A stretch of DNA of 38,516 nt from a virus. The translations under genes were made by a program, and so were the position numbers. The notes beneath the pieces were generated by a model. That model did not search any database and was not told where the DNA came from. It saw only the letters and a program-made list of their open reading frames with translations. The stretch covers positions 1 through 38,516 of the IMG/VR virus record IMGVR_UViG_3300008448_000246. One strand, 5' to 3'. Shown piece by piece: positions 31,517 through 38,516 of the stretch (position 1 is its first letter; each line of letters begins with the position of its first letter).

Positions 31517-32920
31517 ATGGCACTTAATCCATTTTTTTTACAAGGATCTCCCGGTGAGCAAAGACTCGTTCAAAGTTTAATTAACGAGCAATTAAAAATT
31601 TATGGTGTTGAAGTTGTTTACATTCCCAGAAAATTTGTTAGGAGAGAGACCATAATAAGAGAAGTAACAACTTCCAGATTTGATGATAACTTTGCAATAG
31701 AAGCATATGTAAATAACTATGAAGGTTATAGTGGACAAGGGGATATTCTTTCAAAATTTGGAATGAATTTGAAAGATGAATTAAGTCTAATCATATCAAA
31801 AGAACGATTTGAAGATTTTATATCCCCATTTATAACCAATGATGACCAAGCATCTTTAGAAGTTAGTACTCGACCAAGAGAGGGAGATATTATCTATTTT
31901 CCATTAGGTCAAAGAATATTTGAAGTTAAATTTGTCGAACATGAGCAACCATTTTATCAACTTGGGAAAACATATGTTTATGAACTAAAATGTGAATTGT
32001 TCCAATATGAAGATGAGATGGGAGGATGGAGTAATATTAATACTAGTGAAGAAGAAATTGATACTTTATTGGAAAATGTGGGATATATTACTAAGTTGCA
32101 ACTCATATCTTTTGGATCTCAAGCCTTAGCATCAGCAACGGTAGATTCTGGATACATTAGAAAAATAGTAATATTAAACGATGGATATGATTATACTTCT
32201 ACACCAACTGTATCTATTTCGACGGCTCCTTCTGGAGGTAAAAATGCCGAAGCTGTTGCTATTACCACTTCGATTAATGGAGTTCACTCTATTAAAGAAA
32301 TTTTATTAATAAATGCCGGAGCAGGATATACAGTTTCACCAGGAATTGCAATTACAGGTGGAGGAGGATCCGGAGCAGCTGTTACTTGTGTACTTGTCAC
32401 GGGATATTCTGGAATATCTAGCGTAAGTATTGCATCAACGGCACTTGGATCTGGTTATCCAATATCACCAACAATTGCATTTAGTTCTCCTACTGCTGGA
32501 TTAGCCGTGACCGCAGTTGGTAGAGTTTCAATTGCAGAAACTGGAATCGTTACCAGAGTTTTACTTTCTGATGCTGGTATTGGATATACAACAACACCTA
32601 CCGCTACAATATCTGCACCACCTTTAATCACAGGGATTGGAACATTCATATTTAATGAAGTAGTCACAGGTTCAATTTCTAATGCAACTGGAAGAGTAAA
32701 AACTTGGAATTCTACTACAAATGTTCTTAAGGTCGGAACTACCAATGGAACTTTTGTAGCGGGAGATATTGTAGTTGGGTCAACTTCTAATGCAACATAT
32801 TCATTAGATTATATTGAAGAGGCGAAGTTTAGTGATAAATATGAAGATAATGATCAAATCGAACAAGAGGCAGATCTTATCGTCGATTTTTCAGAATCAA
32901 ATCCATTCGGTAATTACTAA
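31517..32920 (+). CDS. 14: Neck protein gp14 with inserted GxGY module
   Basis: Residues 1-205 match the gp14 core: NPFFLQGSPGEQRLVQSLINE, GVEVVYIPRKFVRRE, IEAYVNNYEGYSGQGDILSKFG, and REGDIIYFPLGQRIFEVKFVEHE. The last ~47 residues (AKFSDKYEDNDQIEQEADLIVDF) are the usual acidic gp14 C-terminus. Between them, about residues 205-420, lies a Gly/Ala/Ser/Thr-rich beta segment with four GxGY-type repeats (NDGYDYTSTPTVSI, NAGAGYTVSPGIAI, ALGSGYPISPTIAF, DAGIGYTTTPTATI). Removing it leaves about 250 residues, the size of T4 gp14 (256 aa). The core role is neck assembly on the filled head; the insertion presumably projects from the neck. Confidence 0.9.
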   Translation: MALNPFFLQGSPGEQRLVQSLINEQLKIYGVEVVYIPRKFVRRETIIREVTTSRFDDNFAIEAYVNNYEGYSGQGDILSKFGMNLKDELSLIISKERFEDFISPFITNDDQASLEVSTRPREGDIIYFPLGQRIFEVKFVEHEQPFYQLGKTYVYELKCELFQYEDEMGGWSNINTSEEEIDTLLENVGYITKLQLISFGSQALASATVDSGYIRKIVILNDGYDYTSTPTVSISTAPSGGKNAEAVAITTSINGVHSIKEILLINAGAGYTVSPGIAITGGGGSGAAVTCVLVTGYSGISSVSIASTALGSGYPISPTIAFSSPTAGLAVTAVGRVSIAETGIVTRVLLSDAGIGYTTTPTATISAPPLITGIGTFIFNEVVTGSISNATGRVKTWNSTTNVLKVGTTNGTFVAGDIVVGSTSNATYSLDYIEEAKFSDKYEDNDQIEQEADLIVDFSESNPFGNY

Positions 32921-33717
32921 TGTTAGGTACTTATTATTATCATCAGATTATTAGAAAAACCATCATTGCGTTTGGAACTCTTTTTAATCAAATTTATATT
33001 AAACATTTAGATGAAAATGGTAGTACATACAATGAAATGCGTGTTCCACTAGCTTATGGACCAATGCAAAAATTTCTTGCTAGGTTGCAGCAACAGGCAG
33101 AGTTGAATAAACCGGTTGCGATTACTCTACCAAGACTATCATTTGAAATGATTTCAATTCAATATGATCCAACAAGAAAGGCTAATGTAACTCAATCATT
33201 TAAAACATTAGATGGTAGTGATTTAAAGAAAGTATATTTACCAGTTCCGTATAACATTGGATTTCAATTATCTGTAATGAGCAAGTTGCAGGATGATGCC
33301 TTACAGATTGTGGAGCAAATTTTACCATATTTTCAACCATCTTTTAATCTTAGCGTTGATTTGGTTGATTCTATAGGAGAAAAAAGAGATATACCAGTAG
33401 TATTGGATAATGTGTCATTTACGGATGACTACGAGGGAGATTTTTCAACAAGAAGAGTTTTAATTTATACCTTTAATTTTACAGCAAAAACATACTTGTT
33501 TGGTCCTATTGCAGATACAACTGATGGTCTAATTCGTAAAGTTCAAGTTGATATGTATAATAGCACAGATACACAGACTGCAAAAAGAGAAGTAAGATAT
33601 ACTGTTGAACCAGATCCTATTACTGCTAATGCAGATGATGATTTTGGATTTACCGAAGAATGGTTAGATTTCAGTGATTCGAAAACTTATAGTCCAACTC
33701 AACAATCGGATATTTAA
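32920..33717 (+). CDS. 15: Tail completion/sheath stabiliser gp15
   Basis: gp15-like protein, which caps the tail tube and sheath and binds the neck. The N-terminus (YYHQIIRKTIIAFGTLFNQIYIKH), the central VPLAYGPMQKFLARL and the segment LPRLSFEMISIQYDPTRK are highly conserved in T4-like phages. Length 265 aa compares with 272 aa in T4. It starts at a TAATG overlap with gp14 and ends six bases before gp16. No anomalies. Confidence 0.93.
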   Translation: MLGTYYYHQIIRKTIIAFGTLFNQIYIKHLDENGSTYNEMRVPLAYGPMQKFLARLQQQAELNKPVAITLPRLSFEMISIQYDPTRKANVTQSFKTLDGSDLKKVYLPVPYNIGFQLSVMSKLQDDALQIVEQILPYFQPSFNLSVDLVDSIGEKRDIPVVLDNVSFTDDYEGDFSTRRVLIYTFNFTAKTYLFGPIADTTDGLIRKVQVDMYNSTDTQTAKREVRYTVEPDPITANADDDFGFTEEWLDFSDSKTYSPTQQSDI

Positions 33718-33723
33718 TAAATT

Positions 33724-34146
33724 ATGAAAAATAATTATGAAAAATTAGATTCATCATTAAATATTGAAAGCGAAATCGTTGAGGTTGATAAATCTATTAG
33801 CGATCTCAATATTACACCTATTAAATCAGATGATATAAAAAAAGATTATGAGTATACTCGCGCAAATTTATATTCTTTGATCGAAAAAGGTCAAGAAGCA
33901 ATCAACGGGATAATGGAACTTGCCGGAGAGGGAGGAAGTCCAAGAGCTTATGAGGTTGCAGGACAACTCATAAAAAGTGTTGGAGATGTCACAGATAAAC
34001 TAATTGACCTTCAAAAGAAATTAAAAGATGTTGAGGAAGATAATACTAAGACCACTAATAATGTTACAAACAATGCGGTTTTTGTTGGATCAACTTCAGA
34101 TCTTTCAAAACTACTCAAACAAGGTTTTCTAAATAATAAAGAGTAA
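33724..34146 (+). CDS. 16: Terminase small subunit gp16
   Basis: Recognises phage DNA and regulates the large subunit during headful packaging. At 140 aa it is similar to T4 gp16 (164 aa). The central region reads DYEYTRANLYSLIEKGQEAINGI, then SPRAYEVAGQLIKSVGDVTDKLIDLQKKLKD. The PRAYEV motif and flanking antiparallel helices are the oligomerisation coiled coil of gp16. The N- and C-termini are acidic and Asn-rich and probably disordered. In this genome three or four genes separate it from gp17, one of them an HNH endonuclease. Confidence 0.9.
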   Translation: MKNNYEKLDSSLNIESEIVEVDKSISDLNITPIKSDDIKKDYEYTRANLYSLIEKGQEAINGIMELAGEGGSPRAYEVAGQLIKSVGDVTDKLIDLQKKLKDVEEDNTKTTNNVTNNAVFVGSTSDLSKLLKQGFLNNKE

Positions 34147-34158
34147 ATATATATTTTA

Positions 34159-35838
34159 ATGAGTTGGTCTAAGGTTTATAAAAAATCAATAGACTGTGAT
34201 AATCCAAAAGGATTTTCACAAAAAGCTCATTGTGCTGCTCGTAAAAAAAGAGCAAAGGGTGAAGAAACAAAATCTAAATCACCATTTAATGAAATGCACG
34301 AAATAAAGTCTCATAAAACAGTTGAACAGATTGCAAAGAAACATCGTTTAGAAGTTTCTTTCGTAAAAAGACAACTTGAAATGGGGATTCCGATTGAACA
34401 TGAACATACAAGAGATAAAGATCTAGCTACAGATATTGCTCTTCAACATTTAGATGAAATTCCAGATTATTACACTCGTTTGAAAAAAATGGAAATAGAT
34501 GCTAAAAAACATCATAAAAAGTTCAAAGATGTAAAAGAAGCAACTGATGGTATTGGGGCATCATCGCCAAAATATAGTTTACATAAATGGTTTGATGATG
34601 GTGGTTGGGTTCAAGCGGGTGGCAAATATGATGGAAAACCATGCGCTAAACAACCAGGTCAAACTACAAAACCATTTTGCCGTGATCCTGATGATCGTAA
34701 AAATATGAGTAAAGAAGAGAGAAATAAAAGATCTGCTAAAAAACGTAGAGAAGATCCAAATCCAAACAGATCAGGAGCTGCAAAAATCGTGACAAAAGAA
34801 GAATACATTCAAGAAAAGAAAGGTGAAAAGGATGCTTGCTACCATAAAGTAAAAAGTAGATATAAAATTTGGCCAAGTGCTTATGCATCGGGAGCACTTG
34901 TTAAATGCCGTAAGGTTGGTGCCGATAATTGGGGTACAAAGTCCGAAGAAGCAATTATTGACGAAGCAAAAAAATGTTGGAAAGGATATAAAAAGGAAGG
35001 AACTCAAACACTTTTTGGTAAAACTTATAATCGCTGTGTAAAAGCAAATGAGGAAACGGAAATGATTAGATATTGTCCCAAGTGTCAAAAAGACGAAACC
35101 CGTAGCGAATGCAAATATGGTCCAAAGTATTGGGATATGTTCTCAATTCCATCAGCACTTACAACTAATCAATTAAAATACAATATCGCTACAGTTCATC
35201 CTGGAAATTTTCCAGAATCTTATGATCATGAATATTCAATGGCTCGCTCAGAACTTTCAACAATTATTTCTGCAGCAAAGAGACTTCGTAAAAAAATGAA
35301 AGGTGAAGGTAATATTGAGGCATGGGTTCAGTCAAAAATTACAAAGGCAGCAGATTATATTGATACTGCAGCAGATTATGTAGATAGTGGTGAAATGAAA
35401 TCTGAAAGTGTTGAGAGTGGTCCAATTCTTCCCAAAGAAAGGGGTAAAAGAATATTTCCTAAAGGACAAGAACCAAAACCAACTGGTGCAAAATTACCAC
35501 CTCTTCAAAATGCACACTATGAACTAGAAGGTGATCTAGTTGAATACTCAAACTGGAGAGCAGATTTTGGATTATCCGAGGATTGGCAAAAAGTAAATCG
35601 TCAAGATAAGACTGATGGATTGAGTCCAGCTGCAGTAAAAGCATACCGTCGTGAAAATCCTGGATCAAAACTTCAGACTGCAGTGACAGAAAAAAATCCA
35701 AAAGGAAAAAGAGCAGGTCGCCGTAAAAATTTTTGCAGTAGAATGAAAGGCATGAAAGATAAACTTACTTCTGCAGAAACCGCAAGAGATCCAGATTCAA
35801 GAATCAACAAAGCACTACGTCGCTGGAGGTGCAGATAA
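34159..35838 (+). CDS. Mosaic basic protein of small phage DUF modules, 559 aa
   Basis: Modules in order: 4-31, KVYKKSIDCDNPKGFSQKAHC Cys/His/Lys motif; 50-112, helical DUF5661-like (HKTVEQIAKKHRLEVSFV, then GIPIEHEHT); 140-208, DUF5872-like (HKWFDDGGWVQAGGKYDGKP, then Lys/Arg-rich); 225-260, a motif with CYHKVKSRYKIWPSAYASG and KCRKVGADNWG; 273-296, CWKGYKKEGTQTLFGKTYNRC; 305-319, a CPKC...C zinc-ribbon-like start; 385-412, WVQSKITKAADYIDTAADY; 465-559, DUF6321-like (VNRQDKTDGLSPAAVKAY ... RRKNFCSRM ... ALRRWRC). These modules recur separately in phages and giant viruses. The protein is very basic and has many Cys. Its place between gp16 and gp17 suggests a packaged or DNA-associated protein; this is inference. 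Confidence 0.8.
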   Translation: MSWSKVYKKSIDCDNPKGFSQKAHCAARKKRAKGEETKSKSPFNEMHEIKSHKTVEQIAKKHRLEVSFVKRQLEMGIPIEHEHTRDKDLATDIALQHLDEIPDYYTRLKKMEIDAKKHHKKFKDVKEATDGIGASSPKYSLHKWFDDGGWVQAGGKYDGKPCAKQPGQTTKPFCRDPDDRKNMSKEERNKRSAKKRREDPNPNRSGAAKIVTKEEYIQEKKGEKDACYHKVKSRYKIWPSAYASGALVKCRKVGADNWGTKSEEAIIDEAKKCWKGYKKEGTQTLFGKTYNRCVKANEETEMIRYCPKCQKDETRSECKYGPKYWDMFSIPSALTTNQLKYNIATVHPGNFPESYDHEYSMARSELSTIISAAKRLRKKMKGEGNIEAWVQSKITKAADYIDTAADYVDSGEMKSESVESGPILPKERGKRIFPKGQEPKPTGAKLPPLQNAHYELEGDLVEYSNWRADFGLSEDWQKVNRQDKTDGLSPAAVKAYRRENPGSKLQTAVTEKNPKGKRAGRRKNFCSRMKGMKDKLTSAETARDPDSRINKALRRWRCR

Positions 35839-36146
35839 TGAAAAGTTTCAAGCAGTTTATTTCTGAAAGTATCAATATTGCTGGAGATTTCAATGGGAAT
35901 CTCTATATGAATGCATCTCAACCAGAGACAACGAGTGAATCCTTTCTTGCAGATGTAGTTTGGCAAGGAAGATTATATCGTATGGAAGTTGAAGGTAAGA
36001 TGATGGATAAAAATCAACTTGCGGAACAATTGCAAAAAGAATATCCTGGAGCAATTGTTCATAACATTTATCCGGCAGAATCTACTTCCATAAAAGTTAA
36101 AAACGCAGAAAGATATAGACCAGAAAGATTATCTTGGAGTGATTGA
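35838..36146 (+). CDS. 102-aa protein with T4-like capsid-targeting N-terminus
   Basis: ATG at 35838 (TAATG overlap with the preceding gene); an in-frame start at 35829 would remove the overlap without better signals. The N-terminus MKSFKQFISES resembles the capsid-targeting sequence of T4 internal proteins (MKTYQEFIAEA). It ends in I-S-E before a small residue, which fits the (I/L)-x-E cleavage preference of the gp21 prohead protease. The rest is an alpha/beta domain: FLADVVWQGRLYRMEVEGKMM, then LAEQLQKEYPGAIVHNIYPAE, and a basic tail. Similar short proteins exist near gp16/gp17 in cyanophages. Whether it is packaged and cleaved is untested. Confidence 0.72.
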   Translation: MKSFKQFISESINIAGDFNGNLYMNASQPETTSESFLADVVWQGRLYRMEVEGKMMDKNQLAEQLQKEYPGAIVHNIYPAESTSIKVKNAERYRPERLSWSD

Positions 36147-36148
36147 TA

Positions 36149-37423
36149 ATGGCTCAGTGGAATAAGAACGAACAAGACTTCCTAAATCAGGAAAGATCTT
36201 TATTTGAAGTTTTTAACATCGCAGATCACTGGGGAAACCAGACAGATTGGAGACCCCAGTTTTCTAATAATAACAGGTTAAAAACTGCACCTTTCCAAAC
36301 AACATTTTTTAATACCTTTCAGTATGGTAAAGAGACTGATGTTTGGGATGAAAGAGTAGTTGGAGTTGGAACTGCAACTTGGAATCAATATTCCAGCAAT
36401 ATAATTATGCAAGTTGGTTCTACTTCTGGTAGTAAAGTCACCAGACAAACCAAGAATGTGATGAGATATATTCCTGGAAGACCCGCAACACTTGCATTTG
36501 CAATTCGTCTTGATACTCCACAAGTTGGTATTCGTAGAAGATTTGGGTTGTTTGATGATAGTAATGGTGCTTACTTTGAGGATGATGGTGGGACTTATTC
36601 TTATGTGATTCGCACCAGCACATCCGGAATTACTACAGAAATAAGAGTTAGTAGAGATCAATGGAATGGTGAAAAGTTTGATGGTAATGGTTGGACTGGT
36701 GTAACTGCAGATCCAACCAAACAACAGATGATTTCCATTAGTTATGAGTGGTATGGTGCAGGAACCGTAGATTTTTCTTGGTTGATGAAAGGAGAAACTA
36801 TCAAGAGTCATACTTTTGATAACTCAAATAATCTTGATAAAGTTTGGTGCTCTACTCCATTCCTTCCAATTCGTTGTGAGATTGAGAATGTAACTGGTGT
36901 TGCAGGAACTCATTATCTTTATCAGGGTTCTAATTCTCTCATTCAAGAAGGTGGTGCAGATAAACTTGGAACTCTTTTGAGTCAATCTAATGGCATTACT
37001 GGAACTACAATGACACTGGCAAATACGTTCTATCCGATTGTAAGTTTGCGTCTTAAATCATCTGCTCTTAATTCGGTAATGCTTGTGAGATCATTACAGG
37101 CGGTGACAAATGATAACACGAATGTTTATTGGAAACTTTTGCAAAATGCAACATTGACTAATCCAAATTGGACAAATCACGCAGATGTAGATTCATTTAT
37201 CCAATATGATACCTCTGCAACTGCACTTTCTGGTGGTAGAGATATTCTTTCTGGATTTGTGGTTTCTGGTGGTTCTAATTTGATTGAGATTGACAGACTT
37301 GCAGATTTGCAGATTGGAAGATCTGGAATTGGAACAATCAGTGATACAATTACACTTGCTTGTGCATCTCCAAACGTAAACAAAGCAGCACTTGCGGTAT
37401 TAAACTGGATTGAGCAAAGGTAA
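36149..37423 (+). CDS. Virion structural protein, lectin-like, 424 aa
   Basis: ATG at 36149, preceded by GGAG 11 bases upstream; a TTG at 36143 would add two residues. The product (MAQWNKNEQDFLNQERSLFEV...) includes a beta-rich region (PGRPATLAFAIRLDTPQV, FGLFDDSNGAYFEDDGG) and VDFSWLMKGETIKSHTF. The pattern resembles concanavalin-type beta-sandwiches in virion proteins of marine T4-like phages. The C-terminal third is Ser/Leu/Ala-rich (SLRLKSSALNSVMLVRSLQA). It has no signal peptide. It precedes gp17 in this genome; its last codons supply a ribosome binding site (AAAGG) for the short gp17-like start at 37429. The exact virion location is unknown. Confidence 0.72.
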   Translation: MAQWNKNEQDFLNQERSLFEVFNIADHWGNQTDWRPQFSNNNRLKTAPFQTTFFNTFQYGKETDVWDERVVGVGTATWNQYSSNIIMQVGSTSGSKVTRQTKNVMRYIPGRPATLAFAIRLDTPQVGIRRRFGLFDDSNGAYFEDDGGTYSYVIRTSTSGITTEIRVSRDQWNGEKFDGNGWTGVTADPTKQQMISISYEWYGAGTVDFSWLMKGETIKSHTFDNSNNLDKVWCSTPFLPIRCEIENVTGVAGTHYLYQGSNSLIQEGGADKLGTLLSQSNGITGTTMTLANTFYPIVSLRLKSSALNSVMLVRSLQAVTNDNTNVYWKLLQNATLTNPNWTNHADVDSFIQYDTSATALSGGRDILSGFVVSGGSNLIEIDRLADLQIGRSGIGTISDTITLACASPNVNKAALAVLNWIEQR

Positions 37424-37428
37424 TTTTT

Positions 37429-37452
37429 ATGAGTGAAGTTTATCTTGTATAA
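37429..37452 (+). pseudogene. Remnant gp17 start, peptide MSEVYLV
   Basis: Seven codons (ATG to TAA) with a ribosome-binding-like AAAGG 10 bases upstream. The first six residues MSEVYL are identical to the N-terminus of gp17 at 37956, but four of the five codons after ATG differ synonymously. It looks like the original start of gp17, now cut off by insertion of the HNH gene. Confidence 0.7.
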
Positions 37453-37455
37453 ATA
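37448..37455 (+). promoter_or_regulatory. Late promoter TATAAATA before HNH and gp17
   Basis: An exact late octamer spanning the stop codon of the MSEVYLV remnant, 30 bp before the GTG of the HNH gene. It may be brought in by the inserted element, or created at the junction, and would drive both the HNH gene and gp17. Confidence 0.5.
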
Positions 37456-37477
37456 ATTTTTAGATTGGGATTGAAAT

Positions 37478-37963
37478 GTGTCTGCTATTATTAAAGTTCC
37501 AAAAGAAAAGTTAAGTCCCAAAACAGTAAGAAATATTGCCCGTAAAAACTGGGGACTATCTTGGGAACAAATGGTAGGTATGGATGTCCACCATCATCCA
37601 CCAAGAAGTGAAGGTGGTAAAGACATTCCAGAGCACTTATATATTTGCAGTAGGGAGAGACACAAAAAAGTATATCATGGAGATGCATATTATATGAAAA
37701 ATTTAAATAAAGCAAGTGCCAAAAATAAAGGTAGTAAACATTCAGAAGAAACTTGTAGGAAAAGAAGTGAATCTCTTAAAGGAAGATCTTTCGGACACAA
37801 ATATGAAGGTGGGGAAAAACATCCAAATAGTAAAAAGATAAGTATTAATGGTAAACAGTATATTTCTCAGCAGGAAGCAGCAGATGATCTAGGTATTACA
37901 ATACAAGCAGTTTCTTACAGAATGAAGAATTGGGGTCCAGAAAGGGGGTATTCCTATGTCTGA
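37478..37963 (+). CDS. Free-standing HNH homing endonuclease with NUMOD3 and NUMOD1, 161 aa
   Basis: GTG start at 37478 (an ATG two bases earlier is out of frame). The HNH core spans residues 36-67: MDVHHHPPRSEGGKDIPEHLY, then a second region with His62 and His67 (ERHKKVYHG). His38-40 supply the metal/base residues, and His53 stands where many relatives have Asn. Residues 85-104 form a NUMOD3 DNA-binding motif (KHSEETCRKRSESLKGR). Residues 120-150 form a NUMOD1-like helix-turn-helix (ISINGKQYISQQEAADDLGI). Such enzymes cut specific sites and spread into alleles lacking them. It lies between the truncated and the intact gp17 start, and its last eight bases overlap gp17. Confidence 0.9.
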   Translation: MSAIIKVPKEKLSPKTVRNIARKNWGLSWEQMVGMDVHHHPPRSEGGKDIPEHLYICSRERHKKVYHGDAYYMKNLNKASAKNKGSKHSEETCRKRSESLKGRSFGHKYEGGEKHPNSKKISINGKQYISQQEAADDLGITIQAVSYRMKNWGPERGYSYV

Positions 37964-38516
37964 GGTCTATTTGGGGAACCCAAACCTTAAGAAGGCAAAT
38001 ACTGCGATTGAATTTACAGAAGAACAGATTATCGAGTTCTTAAAGTGTAAAGAAGACCCTGTTTATTTTGCTAGGAATTATATTAAAATTGTTTCTTTGG
38101 ATCACGGTCTTGTCCCTTTTGAGATGTATCCATTTCAAGAGAAATTAATTGATAATTTCCATAAGAACAGATTTAATATTTGCAAGATGCCTCGCCAGAC
38201 GGGTAAATCGACTACTTGTGTTTCATATTTGTTACATTACGCGGTATTTAACGACAATGTGAATATAGCTATTCTAGCGAACAAAGCATCTACTGCTAGA
38301 GACCTACTTGGAAGATTACAACTTGCTTATGAAAATCTACCAAAGTGGATGCAACAGGGTATTATATCCTGGAACAAAGGTAGTTTAGAATTAGAAAATG
38401 GATCCAAAATTTCATCTAACTCTACTTCGTCATCTGCTGTCCGAGGCGGATCCTATAATGTCATCTTTCTTGACGAGTTCGCTTTCATCCCGAATCACAT
38501 TGCTGATGACTTCTTT
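37956..38516 (+). CDS. 17: Terminase large subunit gp17 (3'-truncated)
   Basis: ATP-driven DNA packaging motor and headful nuclease; only the first 187 residues are in the window. The ATPase domain is clear: adenine-binding region FEMYPFQEKLI (55-65), Walker A PRQTGKST (79-86), and Walker B VIFLDEF (169-175) with catalytic Glu174. The nuclease domain lies beyond the right edge. The ATG at 37956 has a good ribosome binding site (AAAGGGGG) inside the end of the HNH gene. Cyanophage gp17 is shorter at its N-terminus than T4 gp17, where Walker A begins near residue 161. Confidence 0.93.
   Translation, partial: MSEVYLGNPNLKKANTAIEFTEEQIIEFLKCKEDPVYFARNYIKIVSLDHGLVPFEMYPFQEKLIDNFHKNRFNICKMPRQTGKSTTCVSYLLHYAVFNDNVNIAILANKASTARDLLGRLQLAYENLPKWMQQGIISWNKGSLELENGSKISSNSTSSSAVRGGSYNVIFLDEFAFIPNHIADDFF

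Noticed and set aside
37478-37963. HNH gene as part of an intron or intein in gp17
   Set aside because: It has its own start and stop, gp17 restarts with a full N-terminus, and no splice-site or intein motifs are seen; a free-standing homing endonuclease fits better.

Overview
The window looks like part of a T4-like myovirus of cyanobacteria (a Synechococcus/Prochlorococcus-type cyanophage). Evidence: from about 5.8 kb to the right edge one strand carries a recognisable T4-type baseplate, neck and packaging cluster in cyanophage order (gp25, gp6, a giant gp7-position protein, gp8, a DUF4815 virion protein, gp13, gp14, gp15, gp16, gp17). Just upstream sits a SpeD-type S-adenosylmethionine decarboxylase, a known cyanophage auxiliary metabolic gene. 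Every supported gene is on the + strand.

Region 1 (1-3123) is GC-rich and holds a 5'-truncated gene followed by ten very small ORFs (53-114 codons). Seven near-identical promoter modules, each with a -10-like hexamer about 30 bp before an ATG and a conserved downstream block CAGTTCAAACGA, drive one to three of these genes each. Stem-loops lie between some of them. This has the architecture of T4-type early-gene promoter/stem-loop cassettes, but with its own sequence. No function is assignable for most of these products; one resembles KTSC-type small domains, one the NGWxNxxTW family, and one is a small membrane protein.

Region 2 (3124-5841) is AT-rich and begins after two GC hairpins. It holds an AbrB-like small protein, a GT-A-fold glycosyltransferase-like protein behind a strong sigma70-type promoter, four small conserved-looking hypothetical genes and speD.

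Region 3 (5862-29821) is the baseplate/tail block. Two genes dominate: a 12.5-kb ORF (4152 aa) between gp6 and gp8, and a 7.2-kb ORF (2396 aa). Both are built of repeated beta-rich modules. The same GxGY-type module also occurs in gp8 and is inserted into the neck protein gp14. A perfect 32-bp palindrome lies inside the 7.2-kb gene.

Region 4 (29853-38516) is the whisker-position, neck and terminase block. It contains a mosaic basic 559-aa protein of small DUF modules, a 102-aa protein with a T4-like capsid-targeting N-terminus, a further virion-type protein, and an HNH homing endonuclease inserted exactly at the start of gp17. The first six residues of gp17 (MSEVYL) are encoded twice, once on each side of the HNH gene, with different synonymous codons.

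T4-type late promoter octamers (NATAAATA) precede speD, gp25, gp8, the whisker-position operon and the HNH/gp17 pair. This suggests early expression for region 1 and late expression for regions 3-4. I found no tRNA, rRNA, CRISPR array or insertion sequence. The largest stretch without a gene is about 210 bp (3035-3244).
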